Source of the DNA: Eunapius fragilis
Lineage: Eukaryota > Porifera > Demospongiae > Spongillida > Spongillidae
Assembly: GCA_963681505.1 (NCBI GenBank)
Contig: OY811981.1
Coordinates: 3,436,675 to 3,500,674 of the forward strand
DNA: 64,000 nt
Direction of reading: 5' to 3'
The position numbers and the translations under genes were made by a program. A model generated the notes under the pieces. That model ran no database searches. It was not told the DNA's origin and was given only the letters and a program-made list of their open reading frames with translations. Shown piece after piece: positions 39,846 through 53,300 of this stretch (position 1 is its first letter; every line of letters begins with the position of its first letter).

Positions 39846-40630
39846 CTCAAGATGTCCACACTCTTGTACCTTCCCTTGATGTTGTAGTCTCCAATGGATC
39901 GGGTGTTCTCATGTGGACCAAGACGTCCAGATCTCTTCAGTACCTCTTGGTCCAGTCCTAGCCTCTCCAACCGCTTTAGTTCATCTTCATTCTTGACATC
40001 ATGGTCAGTGCTCAGCTGTAGTGTCTCCAATGTTCCATTGGGCCCCCGGTAGACAACCACAGCTCTAGAGTTTCCAACATTGCCCACACAGAGGCTGTTC
40101 CCACAGATCCCAGCCACTACAGCAGTACAACCTCCTGATAATAGGGGCTCCAGCTTCTCAAGTCTGGCCACTGCATCAGGAAACCGCTGGTATGCCTCGT
40201 AGGACTTCATACCCTGGAGGACACAACAGCAAACCCTCGTTAGCAATGGGCACACCACCAATTAGCGCTTAACCGGCTTTGCGAGCTTACGTACACGTGG
40301 TATACGTGCTTGCAGACTGTCGTTCTCGCTGATGTGTGCCTGTATGCTCCTAAAAAATGTGCTCTCGACGGAAGCGAAGCACTGGCTCAACGCCGCGTTG
40401 ATTCCATCTTTGGTACACCCATTCAGCACGACTATTAGCCTAAGGAACTCGCGGTGTGCACAGTCGACTGCTATAGGCCCATCATGTCCATCGAACACGG
40501 CAAACGCGGCAAACTTTCCTTCGTGTGTAGAGAAGCACCGATCTTCATTTTTGTGGACTGGTCTGGCATGCCCACCGCGCTCGTAGCGGGCATTTCCAAG
40601 AGTGGCTTCGCTGGAACAAATTCTTTCCAT
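39846..40630 (-). CDS. TAB1: TAB1-like PP2C protein, exons 1-2, copy B
   Basis: Exon 1 runs 40630-40295 (ATG at 40628-40630), exon 2 40213-39846, with splice sites and lengths identical to copy A (336 and 368 nt). All reading frames and phases are intact. Catalytic-type residues NEDR and VFDGHDG are kept in exon 1, but exon 2 reads VGNSRAV where copy A has VGDSRAV. Together with the SVG change in exon 3, this copy has moved further from an active PP2C. The preserved frames suggest the copy is or was recently expressed. Upstream sequence (40.63-40.70 kb) is almost the same as in copy A. Confidence 0.85.
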
Positions 40631-41336
40631 TTAACATGCAGGGGGAACTCCTCCACCCAATCGATCTATTATGACATCAGCGGGGCTTCTCCAACTGATA
40701 TAATTCACAAAGTTTGTTACGCTCACTTAACTCGCAACTGTAGCACATTGATAGTTATGTAATTATACTGGTTACATGTGACATCTAGGTGTATGTACAA
40801 CAGGACACGCTCTCATAAGGTAGGTACTTTACAATTTTTTTTCGCACCGTACCAACCAATCATTAATACAATAAATTCTGATCATTGGTCTTTCTTTAAA
40901 AAAAAAAAACTTTCACGACAATCTGATTTGCAGCAGTGGGTGATTTCTATTCCGCCATGTCACGGCATAATCAGTATATATTATCTCTGGCATAATGATG
41001 TAGCTACACCAGAAAAGAACAGTAACTTCTATCACATTTTCAAGTTAATAGCATTCTTTCCATTCTCCCCCCTCCTCCACGTGTATTAAACTGTTTCTGC
41101 AGCAACACATGTACAGGTATATTGTGTCATTGTGATCAGATTTAGAGAAATTTCTACAGTCATTTCTAGAATGTAAGTCATTTTGCAATGTTAATAACAC
41201 GAAGTGTTGATCAAAAATGAGTAGCTATTTATACATGCATGCGCACGTGTGTGTGCCTTGTGCCTGTGAGTATGTGAGATAACCATGCAGGAGATGACAT
41301 TTGAACACACACACCATACAAAACGCCACACATACC

Positions 41337-41378
<42 letters not shown>

Positions 41379-41386
41379 ACGCACAC

Positions 41387-41432
<46 letters not shown>

Positions 41433-41643
41433 CAATATTACACTAGTAGACAGGCCAGTGAGATCAAAATGCACATTATAGCATAGCTTTAATTTCACGC
41501 ACTTCTTGTCATTTGCACTCTTCATCCGATGTGTTATGCTGCTCTAGCTGTACCTTCTTGAGCATGAGGATGTGTGCACAAGCTTAATTAAAAGCGTCTA
41601 TCAGAATACATCAGGGTTTACAGTTTTCTTTCACAACAAGTGA
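40631..41643. other. Intergenic, copy B
   Basis: Contains (CA)n at 41339-41428 with a short CCACGCACACAGTA interruption, inside DNA absent from copy A. No gene. Confidence 0.7.
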
Positions 41644-41715
41644 TCCCATGTGGTCTAGTGGTTAGGATTCAGCCCTCTCACGGCTGTGGCCGGGGTTAGA
41701 TTCCCCGCATGGGAA
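41644..41715 (+). pseudogene. tRNA-Glu (CTC), copy B, T-loop mutated
   Basis: Identical to the copy-A tRNA except that the T-loop reads TTAGATT instead of TTCGATT. The changed base is C56, which pairs with G19 of the D-loop in nearly all tRNAs and is also a core base of the Pol III B box. Both folding and transcription should suffer, so I call it a tRNA pseudogene. A T-run follows the gene (from about 41720). Confidence 0.85.
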
Positions 41716-42481
41716 TGAGATTTTTTTTTTTTTCTTCCACTCATGTTAATGTTGTCTGAGTGCAGTTACAGTCATGTAGATAAATCCAAGCGATTTTATA
41801 GCACGGTAAGTAGTACCATTTAATGACTTGTCTCAAATGCTTTCTTAACAGGCATGCGCAGCTTATGTGTTTTGAGTTGATTGATGCTAACCAGAGCACA
41901 ACTTAACCAGGCTATATGAAACAATTACCTGATCCTTACACAGTGGTCTGCAGGGAGTGAAGATATCAAGCTCATGCAGGATTGGAACAGACTGTATCAT
42001 GAGCCATTTGCTACTGAGTATGTTCAGAGAAAAATGCATATTGTGTGCTGCACAAAAGAATACGCGCTTGCCCCATAGCAGGAATATTTGCCACATGCAC
42101 TATGAAAGAAGGGAATGGAGGGCATTAACTTTCAAAAATAGCAAGTTTGTCATTTAGCTAAGTGATTCTCTAGATAGCCCCTCAAACCATGAACCAATTA
42201 CCCTGGCCCAGGTGACCATTTCCTACCGCGACATTCACCAACAGTGAGGCTAGCTGCAGCAGTTCAGCCTGCTATACACACTCTTTGCGGTGTTGGAATG
42301 CAAACCGCGCCTAAGAGTATGCCCAGCACAGGCCGTAAGGGGTTGGGCTTCAAATGTGTTTATGATATTTTTGCCAATAATAAATCACTACAAAATGTAA
42401 TAATCTAGGGATTTCTGCAAATTGCAAATTGTAGTTAATTAAAATCAATTATTTGGCACCTGGCCAAATAGTAATTTATTA
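41716..42481. other. Intergenic, copy B
   Basis: Matches 19158-19625 and then jumps to the equivalent of 20685-20955 of copy A (junction near 42195), so the tandem-repeat block of A is missing here. No gene. Confidence 0.65.
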
Positions 42482-42690
42482 CAAACCTGGAGCTCGACAA
42501 TGCGATAATTCAGGCTTCTCAACAGCTGGGTTATGCGACGATTCGTCCAGACCAGAACAGAGGTAATAAAGGCTTAATGGAAGGGCGTGATGTTTTTATT
42601 AGCTTGCCGACGGGGAGTGGAAAGTCGCTATGCTTCTCTGTGCTACCCTACGCGTTCAATTACCTCTACAAACGCGTTGGCAGTATCATA
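42482..42690 (+). pseudogene. RecQ-type helicase fragment, copy B
   Basis: Same first-exon piece as at 23032 but fused at its left end to the equivalent of position about 20955, so the start codon and promoter are missing. Walker A (LPTGSGKS) is still readable. The right end breaks off at GGCAGTAT followed by a short local inversion-like sequence (CATAGATATTAGACTGG...CCATAGATTATT). Confidence 0.8.
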
Positions 42691-43173
42691 GATATTAGAC
42701 TGGTCTAATATCTATGGCAGTATCGTGGTGGTCGTTTCACCATAGATTATTATTATTGCTAATCATCTATGTGGAAGATGAATAATTAGCAACCGCTGGA
42801 GAGGGGTGTGCTGGACTTGGAATAGAGTCCTCACACCATATCAGTGGATCCATTGGGAAGGAGTGTTAGTCAATAGAGGGTTGTGAAACAATTGTGGCAT
42901 GGTCATAAAATGTATTGAATCAAGGCATGACAAATTACATGTGTGCAAGTGTGATATTGCAGATGCATTACTGATACCTTGTTCGAGTTACATGGCCAGC
43001 TATTGCTCATGATCAAATGGCAGCATTTTTGTTTGTAGGCGTAGGCACGCACTAATAACTGCTATGCACATTTACACACAGCGTTGCAGTTTGTTCGCAT
43101 AAACAGACAAGCATGACAAGGAATGAGTGGTTGTGTGTATGTACAGATTTGCATTTGTATTATAAAGGGATGG

Positions 43174-43231
<58 letters not shown>

Positions 43232-44483
43232 CTATGTTTATGCAAGTGTGCTCTGGAGTATTTGATATGGCTCACCTTTGGCCTGTGGCCACACCCTCTT
43301 AAGTATGTTGTTCATATTATGCTGCCAGCGTGCTTGAAAGAAATAATGGTATGAAGAAATCATCAAATAATCCGGCTATGATAAGCAGTTGGACACATAC
43401 ATGCCAATGCTTTGCAAGGCAATTTCTATGGCTGACTGACTTAAACTCAAGCAATGGAATACTTCTGCTCATCCAGGATGGATAGGTTGTTTTAATCTGA
43501 CGCTGCTGACAGTCACGTAAGTAGAAAAAAGGGGTACTGTATTGACGTATTTGGTTATTGCCTGATGGTTCACCTTTACCAGATGCCCCCCCTCCCCTCC
43601 CACTTCCCTCCCCCTTTTTATTTTTAGGTGTGCTTTCAAAGTGATATGTAATATTTAGAGTTGTGATTGGCATTGCCTAACTAACACACATCCACTTTCT
43701 CAGTCAGATCCACCAACAGAAATTCTTCCAGAGTGCTTCAAAATGGCACTGTGCACAGATAAATCGAGATTGAGCAGGCATCATTCAACCCTGTTGTGCT
43801 CTCAACAACTGGAGGCTGCATGCTATATGTACTACCTACAAACATTTTGCATAATAATCACATCGCACAATCTGACCATGGGGGGGAGGGGTGGTGGCTT
43901 TGCCACCATCTATCCTTTTTACTTATACAATTGTCCATACATGGTAACTGTGTAAAGGTAGATCATATAAAGAGAACAGTATACACCTCTCTCCCTCGAT
44001 TGAACTGATAGTCTGAGATTCGAAGATACCTCTGTCCATATGAATGCAGGACTCAGAAGAATCAAAATTGAGGAAGTTGATACAGTGCATTAATATGTGG
44101 ACCCTAGTGAGCAGAACAGAATCAGTTGATTTATACAAGGCATTACATTTACATATATGCGTAACAGACATAAACTATATACAATTGCAGACATTTCACT
44201 GAAGAGTGCAGGTGTTTTCATTGCATGTATGAGCATTCAGAGTACACTTCTGAAAGGAGAGTCCCATGACAGCAGATGCTTTAGCTGTAAACTTCCTGAG
44301 GGCTGAAGTACCTCCAGGCATTACCCAATCTCATTTGACAGAAACCACTTGCTAGAGCACTTCTGAATAAGAAAATAGTTGTTGCTGCTGATGGTAGGCA
44401 ATCAATGTAAAAGACCAGCAATGAATGAAGGTCTGTAATGAGGCATACTGTACTCAGAAGTTCATACCCTACACACACAGTAC

Positions 44484-44514
<31 letters not shown>

Positions 44515-44525
44515 GTACACCCACC

Positions 44526-44556
<31 letters not shown>

Positions 44557-45062
44557 CACAAAAATGTCCACAGATATCCATATACTGGCCTTCAGATGAA
44601 GCTTGATAAACTGAGCTCAAGTTAAGGTATCTTGACATGCATGTCCTGCTAAGACTCGGCAGATTTCAGCAAGTTCTTGATCTTTTGTGTGGGAGCACAT
44701 AATGCACAGTCGATATTGGCACTGTCTTTGGATGCTAAGATTATAGATATGTGATTTACAGGGAAATCCATATATATCACACATGCATGCACATCAGTGC
44801 ACAGATGTTCCCATTTTCTTGTACGTCTAAGTACATGTATGGAACATGAAATAAAAATGCTTAGGTGGTATCAACTATTTATCCACCAGACATGCCATGC
44901 ATGTACATATAATGATACAAAAGAATCTGTACTAAGTTCAAACACCTTTGAATAAATCAATGTATGCAAAGTACATTTCTATGGCCGCGGGCGCGCCGTT
45001 CAACCGCCCATAGAAATGTATTTAACCGCGGGTATATCTGGCTATTACAATCTTGAGGAGGT
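42691..45062. other. Rearranged block of copy B
   Basis: 42765-43170 matches 2255-2900. (GT)n is at about 43161-43230. 43.24-44.42 kb has no partner in the window and shows no recognisable gene. (CA)n tracts lie at about 44476-44563. From 44430 it matches the receptor upstream region of copy A, including the 12-bp inverted repeat (about 44979-45025). Confidence 0.7.
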
Positions 45063-45299
45063 ATGACACCGTGCAATAAAACGTCAGCAAACCTTTCATC
45101 CGAACAAAATGTTGAATTGCTTGTTACCATGGGATCTACAGGGGGTGCCGCTATCATCGTATGCACAACAGCCGCCATTCTTGTCCTTATCAAGAAATTG
45201 TACAAGCAACTCGTTTACCGATTGGCACTGTACCAGGCCATCAGCTCGCTGCAGTACGTAAATAAAACCATTCTCTATGACAAAGTTGGTGGCAAATAG
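45063..45299 (+). pseudogene. Seven-transmembrane receptor, truncated, copy B
   Basis: The first about 65 codons are nearly identical to copy A (N-terminus, TM1 and the start of TM2, up to YQAISSL). The frame then enters DNA equivalent to about 26865 of copy A and stops at 45299. A deletion of about 2.4 kb has removed TM2-TM7, so no receptor can be made. Confidence 0.9.
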
Positions 45300-48200
45300 G
45301 ATTGGAAGGCAACAGAATGCTTTATTCTTGTTTCATGAATATTCTTTCTTCATGAGGTAAGAGATAATAACGACGTGACTATTACCATTAGTGGTGTTAT
45401 TCATCATTCTCACACCCTTCCCCCTCCTGCAGGATATAACCACCCCATTGAAGTTAGCAACACATTCATCGGCACCACATGGTATCATTAACATCGCTTT
45501 CAACCTCTATTATGAAAAAGGGAGATTTCTGATTTCTGTTTTTAAAATTGTAAAACCATCATTCTGATAGACATATACCATATCAAGGCACTTCTGTAAT
45601 GCTAATTACATGCTTGGGTAGCATGATATGAATTCAGCTCAAATATTAAAAAGGAGCATGCACGACTGGTTTCCAAAGTTGTGGAACTGAGACACAAACC
45701 ATGCTCTGAACTCACCATTCATTTGCTGAAATAGTGCAATGGACTGAATTGATTGAGTGCTATAGTTGTTATGACTATCTTTTGTTCAGTAATGCATATG
45801 CATGCAGGGTGCATGTGTGCAAATCAGTTCAGCAACACAATTATCGTCACAGGAGATGGATGCTACTCATGCAAGTTCTAAATCAGATTCAGACAATCTG
45901 GTGACAGTTCCCTGTTCCCACAGGGTATAGTAGCTAATACGAACACCTGTATTCATAGTCTGTGGGTGACATGGTGTGCAATTGGACTGCAACTATATAA
46001 ACATGCAGTTTCAGCAGACACCCTCTCCCAAATGGTACTGTGGAGGTTGAATCTACAGTGGAGGCGGGGGGGGGGGGGGGGGCCCAACATGGAAGTGTAA
46101 CATCTATATATGGAAGAGGGGGTGTCCTGATGTGATGAGTGAGGGGCCTTGTAGTAAGCCATGATGCTGAGGAGCTGGTTGTCTTCTAGTGGTGTGGACA
46201 TTCCAACATGAAAGGGGGCTTGATAGAGCTAGCAAGGTGTGGAAGTTCAATGGATACTACAGCTGTTTTACAGAGAGGAAATGATTGCAGTCATTAATGT
46301 ATAAAGCAAACAGTCCAGAGGACTGTGAGTGTGAGAGAAAAAAATTAGGGCTTAGGGCAGGGTAGGGGGGGCCGAAGGCCTGCTATCCCCTCAACTTTTC
46401 ACCCCCTCTCCTAATCCGCCCTCAAATTGCACCCGTCCCTCCCTCCCTCCTGACACTCTTCATTGAAACTCACTAACTCCCCTCTCCTTAATAAACGCCA
46501 TCTTGCCTTGAACGAGGCGCCTTTGGTGCCGTACTTGGCGCCTTCGGCGCCACATTATCTTCTCTATTGCCCTGAATGTCCATCCAGGGGTACAACTCCA
46601 GGTGTGCAGCCAAAAAAGTTTTACCGTTTGGTCCCCCAGGAGATCTAGTCAAACCGAATGGTATGGGACATGTAGTACAAGTCCTTTTAGAATCAGGCTG
46701 AGATATCCAATGTACATTCCGTGAGGTACACCAAACATGCTAGGAAACTAAAAGTACACGTTTTAGCTACACTTGTAATGACGTACATATCACAATAACT
46801 AAATCAATGGCTACAAGCTTCAACTTTTACTTGTTCTCTCTCTCCTCTCTCCTCTCTCCCCTCTTCCCTCTCCCCTCCCTCTCTCCTCTTTAAAAATATT
46901 TGAATTTCCCAGTAAGATGTTATAACTTGGGTGTACTGTGTTGTTGCAACTACTACCATGCACTTCTAGTACTACCGTACTGATTGTTGTATCTCTGTGT
47001 CAAGAATCATGTATGTACAGCTTCAAATAAGATTGGATTCACAGGTTGCATTCTTGTACTGCCATGGCCTCCTTATCCCTTTCATCAGCACTCATATCCT
47101 TAATTACCAGTACCCCTATCAACCCTACCACTAAGGTTCGTCCGTTATGTTCATGATGTCTGAGGTGCATGTGCATGCACTTGTATGATTCCATATTATA
47201 AAAAGATGAGTTCTAGCTTTACTAGGGGGTGTGGTTTTTTAGGTACAGCTTTAAAGAATGTGAGGTTTGTTACTTAATATGCAACCTCAAATAGGCGTGG
47301 TCAAAAAGGTGTAGTCAAAAGGTGTGGTATGGTTTCATCTTGCAGACTTTAGCAGACCTGTGTTGGACTGAACATTGTTAGCTCCTACTAAAAGGCCTGC
47401 TGAGGCTCCAGTGAGTTAGACCACATCATGATCAGTACCCATACATGTTCTCTTGTACCTTCTGCCTCAACAGATCACCCCACTGCCTGAGCCAGTACTA
47501 CCCTCCATGTGTTGGCATGTGTGTATGTATGTATGTGTACGTGTGCATGTACATGTGTATGTGTCCTGCTGTCACATGTACCATTTTCAAAAGATGTGAA
47601 CAATCTTAATTAAGTCAAATACATGTTTAAGTATTAAAATTAATTTTTTTGATAAAGCTAGTCAACCAAATGAGCTTAATGAGCAGCAATCTGAAGACAA
47701 TTGTGTAGTGCGGTGTGATATCTATAGTTCTGAAGTGAGCTTGGCTAGATTGGTCTGTCACACAGGGTATTTCAAAGTGAGGGTGTGTGGTGTGTGCTTG
47801 TGTGACCATTCATGATAGTGTGTGCATGTGTGCTGCTGTGTATGTGTCAGTGTGTGTAGATGTGTATGACGTGTGTGTGTATCACATGTATGTGTATGAG
47901 CGCATGATAGTTCAGCAGACTACTGCACTACCGCTGCTATCACGAGCAGCTGGCCATTTCCTGTAGAAGTACAACCATCTAGTCCATCTTCCCCAGTTAC
48001 CAAGGGTGTTGAGGGGGTGTATGAAAAATAAAAATAAATGAAATAAAACTATTAAAAAGCAAAGAAAGATACACAGAATGATCTACATTTAATAGCTGAT
48101 CGAGTGATTACTTCTATCCCCCCCATCTGCCTCCGCCAATGAAAAGCAATACTTTATTCATGTACATTCACCGAATGTGACAGCAAATGAAGTACAGCAA

Positions 48201-50345
48201 GTCATGTAAAAATATCAGCACATCTAGTATAGGCGGCCAGAAAATGGATTAATGAATTCGGGGCTATATACATTAATGTTATTATCTCTGCATGATTACA
48301 CGCATTACCCTGATTTTCTGTATCAGTGCAGGGTATAGAGCTCGAGGGTATATATATATATTTACACCACAGGTATACAAATTTTTTATGCATCCATAAT
48401 TGGCTGTATCTATAACAGGACGCTTCATGTGGTCTCTTTCTTGTGGAGATAGTAAATATGTCTGGTGAAGCAAAACCACATAAAGAGTTGTAAGTTGTAT
48501 CCTTGTATAGATCAATAGTATATAGCTGGTGCCAAATTATGACCGGTCTTATGTTCTATGACGTCCATGTAGGCTGGAGAGTTTATATTTTCTCGATCCA
48601 CAGTGAGATGGATCCCGCCTTCTTCCCTCCATCGTTCGCTCTCACCCAGCTTTATGGTAATGATATCAGACATGCATGGTGATCACATGCAACTATAACC
48701 ACCAGTCTAGAATGCATGTAAATCATAGCTGCTCAGAGGAAGAATAGTTCAATGGAATGGAATGTGTTGTCTGAATACAGATACAATATGATCAGTATTG
48801 AAGGTTCACAAGGAGCACTTTGAGTAGTTCAACCAAAGAACGTTGACATAAATACTGCTGTGTCCAGATTGAGGGTAGCATGCCACCAGTGATCAGGAAA
48901 GTAGATAATCTAAGATGAAATACAACAATGGTTGATAGCAAATACATCTGGCATTATTAAATGCACTGACAGTATATATGTACAATGTCTAAACCATAAA
49001 TGATGATGCACGCCCAATGCCTAAATCATTACTGGTACATAGCACCTAACCATTCTTAGTACAAAATGCCTAACCATTGCTAAATATCCGGTCTATATGA
49101 ACCCGGTACCGTTTTTAATGATTGCTTTTAGCGTGTTTTTGAAAACGTTGTATTTCCGCGCTCATATATATGTTTCTAGCCAAATTCAATACACGTATTA
49201 CCCCATCCCTCATGTACATAATTGTGTAATTTTGATGTTATAAATCCACTCCGTTGGTTATACCTGAGGCCTGATAGGTCTCGGGGGTAAAACGTATCAT
49301 AACTCCAACACCGAAAATATTTCTAACGCCAAATTTTAGTTACTGGTAGGAAAATGGTGTCCAAACAACGCTAACTTTTCGCAATACGTTTACAGCGATG
49401 GTTAAGGCGAGGCTTAGTGTGAAACATAAGTGGCAGCGGTAGACCATTTTATAAATTTACATACATGCCACGCCTCCGTTGCTACGTGACGTCACATGGG
49501 ATAAGCATGGCGACACCTTTGAATAAAAAACATCTATTCGCTCGTGATAAACAGTCCATCGTACGCGCATTCACCTATATTCGTGATGGTTGACCTTTAG
49601 TACTGGTAATAGGGTCGCGTAATTCAACTTCGCTTAAAGCCTCATCATCCAAAACTTTCTGAACCGTACTGGAAGCACACCCAATCAGTGGCGTATTTAG
49701 GGGGGGGGGGGGGGGGGGGGGCGGGGCCTCAGGGGGCTCGGACACCCTCTAGTATGAAATTCAAGCGCTTAGTTACCTGCATATGAAGCGGGTAACTAAG
49801 CGATCTCGCCCGCATACCGCACCATGCACGTACGCATTAATCAATCTAGCCACTTAGCCTATTATTAAAATCATTGATCCAACTGCACTCGGAGATGGAC
49901 ATTAGGTTTTCTAATTAGAACCGTATTACATTTACGGTATTCTTAGTGTCCAGACGAATGAAGGAGCTCATTAAAATGTGGTTTATGTTCTTAAGCTTAT
50001 TTTTATCACAAAAAGCTTGCAATAAAATACGGATAATCTTTTAAGCATTTCTACATTCATTTCTATACTAGATGAGATATATGCGCACAGTCAAGGCGTG
50101 TTGTTTATTTACCTACTAACTCCGCGCAGATCACGGTCATATTATGAGACACTCAAACGGCAACCAATTTTTCTCGAAAAAACGCCTGATAGTTGGGCAT
50201 GAAACTTACCGTTTCGTAAAGAGGAATCATTGCACATTCTATACGTGTTTAGTTTATGTCTAGACATATTTTCTGGTGAGAGAACAAAACGGTTACTTTT
50301 CGTTTGTTTAGTCATGAATAAATCGAAGTCACGTGCTTTGATTAC
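45300..50345. other. Tail of copy B and unique spacer
   Basis: 45.3-49.06 kb is the non-coding tail shared with 26.87-30.70 kb; B has about 170 bp of extra CTCTCC-rich sequence near 46825-47000. 49.06-50.34 kb is unique. A CAGTGGCGTATTTAGG followed by a 22-nt G-run at 49686 looks like the left end of a hAT-type non-autonomous element, but no right end was found. CGCTTAGTTACC and GGTAACTAAGCG form a perfect hairpin at 49766-49802. No coding sequence recognised. Confidence 0.65.
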
Positions 50346-53300
50346 ATGTACCGTACGGCAATGGATATTCCACGATGCCAAGTACACCGTTTGTGCAGGG
50401 TCTGTGGACACAGATTGTTGAAAAAAACCTCTGCTGGTTATCAAGAGACAACATATAGCTGTGCTAGTTTCTCAGTGGAACTCAGGACATGTTTTGAAAT
50501 AGACATCAGCAATGACACAGCTGACTTTCCCTCCAATCTTGTAGACTTGCTTTGTCCAGGATTCAAGAAGCTTCTGAGAAGAAGATTCCATACAAGTGTA
50601 TGGTAAAGCCATACAATTGGTCCCTAAACTGTCCCAGTACATGCAAGGTAAATATATTCACATGACCTCATAAGTTTAATCATTGCACATTACACATGCA
50701 CACACTAATACATGTACACAATACACATATTTCAGGAAACCATACATGTACACTCATGGATGCACATAAAAGAGCCGCGGAAACCAGGGCAACAACCAGG
50801 TGTCACACCAAGTGCTCTGCTTCATCATATAAACACCATTGCACCTCAAAAGATCATGGGTGGTAACAATGACCCTGCATTAGCACCAACACAGGTCATT
50901 TCAGTCATAGACGTACTCACATGTCCTGTGTGCAAAGGAATGTTGTCACAGCCACTGAAGTTGCATTGCAATGTTGTAGTGTGTGCTAAGTGCGTTGTTG
51001 ATGCCATTACAACATCAGCCAGTACTCGGTGTCCATGCTGTGAGGATGCTGTTAACTTGTTACCAAGTTCTGTGCAACCAGCTTCAGACATAATACAACA
51101 TCTTCAATGTGATGTGATAATATTGTGTGAAACATGCAATAGGGATGTACGAGCAGGTGACTATGACTCACACGAGTGCCAAAGGTCTGGAGTTCTTGAT
51201 TAGCAAATGGCTTGTAAGGTGATTAGAAGAATCCTGTCTGAAAGTACAAGTGACAACATTTTACAAATCAAGACAGGAGGAACTGTAAGTTATAAAAACG
51301 AAGTTGGTAATATTTAATGCCTATTTCTCATCTTATACAGCCACTGACTTTAGTGCGAGTGACAAAGGCTCGTTTATCTCAAAGCGAGCAAAACTGTAGC
51401 ACGAAAACTCTTAAGCGAAGAGTCAGTGAGCTTCAGGCAGTGAGGAGCCTTCTGTCACCAGAGAGACCTGAACAAGTCCTTGTGGAGGAAATCAGAGCCT
51501 TGGGAAGTGATGAAAAAAAGAAGATACTGGTTTATGCAGGTATTACTCTAGATATAGATGCAAAAACCTGACTTGCCATGAAAGCAGCACTATGTATGCC
51601 TTGGAACCAACTTCGGACATTAAGAAGGTAATTTTTCACTTGTGTGAAAATAAAATAAAGCCCACTTTTCTATGCTCAGATGGTTGTCACATTCGGGTGT
51701 ACAAATAGAAAGTGAAACGAGGCAACGTCTCATCGCAAAAGACATCCTGGGAGAGAATTTTGAAGCAGAAGTTGCACCATTCTGCTTCTCACGTCCGTCT
51801 TGTGATGATGAGATAAGAGCAGCTGCCTATGCGTATACCCCAAGCCTCATACAGAAAGTGACCAACCTTATAGATGAAAATGAAAGGTAATGTATATTAT
51901 ATTTTTAGTAACCTGATCAGTGCAGTTTCTCTAAACAGTTCAGGTGCTCTGATGTGGCATTATGGAGTAATTCCAGAGACTGAAATATGGGTCAAACTCG
52001 GAGGTGATAAAGGCGGTGGTGCATTTAAAATGAACTTTCAAATTGTAAATACCAACTCACCAAACTCAATCCACAGTACATGTGTGTTTGCATGCTTTGA
52101 GGCACAGGACACCATAGCAAACTTTCACATAGTCCTTGATAGATACAAGGATGAAGTGACAAATTTAGGCATGTCTCAATGGAAGTGAGTCATACGAAGT
52201 ATAAAATATTGTTCACTCCAATATTGCCAATTGCTACTGTCACAGAGGTTACAATATCAGAGTCTTTCTATCAGGGGATTACGAGTTTTTATGTGCATTA
52301 TATGGCCATTCAGGTGCAAGTGGTAAGCAAGCTGAATTTTACAAATATGGGAAATACACAACATGTACCGTAACATAGGGAAACAGCCATGTTTATGGTG
52401 TTTGGTGACACTTGATGTAGAAAGAAGTTGCAGTTTGAGAGTCCCATTTCCCAAGCAAACCCTTCAGTCAATTTTTGATGACTACAAACGCTTTGTAGCA
52501 TCTGAAAGGGATATAAGGAAGGTGAAAATTTTTAATACCTGCAAGGGAGAAACCTTGTTTGCCATTCCATTGACCCAGGTAAATATTCACATATGTTATG
52601 ATTAGTCACTTCATTTCCATATCTTTTTAAAGGTCTGCCTTCCAGGACTACATATATCCATGGCATATTCTACAAACTGTACTCCTTACTGAGGAGGAAT
52701 GCCACTTCTTGGATTTAAGGCTCGCCTTGCAGTTATCTACAAATACAGGGCTAACACCTGCATCCTATGAAGAGTATGTAACTGCACTGAGGGAGCTGAC
52801 TGTACTCAAGGAGCAACTGGAAGTGTTACATCATGAACACAGCAGTCTGAAGGATCTCTTCAACTACTCTGCAATGATTGTGGGAGAAATCAGTCCTTTT
52901 CTCTCTAGTCTAGCAGAGGAAGACATAAGCTACAGCAGTAAAATAGCAGAATTGGTTAGTTACTGGATATTAGGCAACACATGTTATCCTCATGTCAATG
53001 GATGTAGGAAAAAAAGATCAGGTATGTGAATCTGAAGTTGGAAAAGACGCTTGCAGTGTCTGAGGGACCATTTGTGAAGGGGGTAGAAGCTGTACTCCAA
53101 TCTCTCAATGTACAACGCCAGCAGTACCATGGTGGAGCATTTATTGGTAATCATGTACACAAGGTATTGCAGGTAAGTATTTTTAAAAGGTAGCACTTTT
53201 GGCTTAATGCAACTTTATATTTTCTCACATAGGCTCAACACACACATGCACTATGCACATCGCTTGTATGTACAGCACAAAAGTACTCACCGCAACTGAT

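Larger units (their letters stand above)
35460..49060. repeat. Segmental duplication, copy B
   Basis: Direct-orientation partner of 4400-30700. It is shorter because it lacks both LTR elements, most of the minisatellite, the LINE-like fragment, the 19.6-20.7 and 21.0-23.0 kb blocks, and about 2.4 kb of receptor gene and downstream DNA. It has its own extra block at about 42700-44420, part of which matches 2255-2900. Confidence 0.9.
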
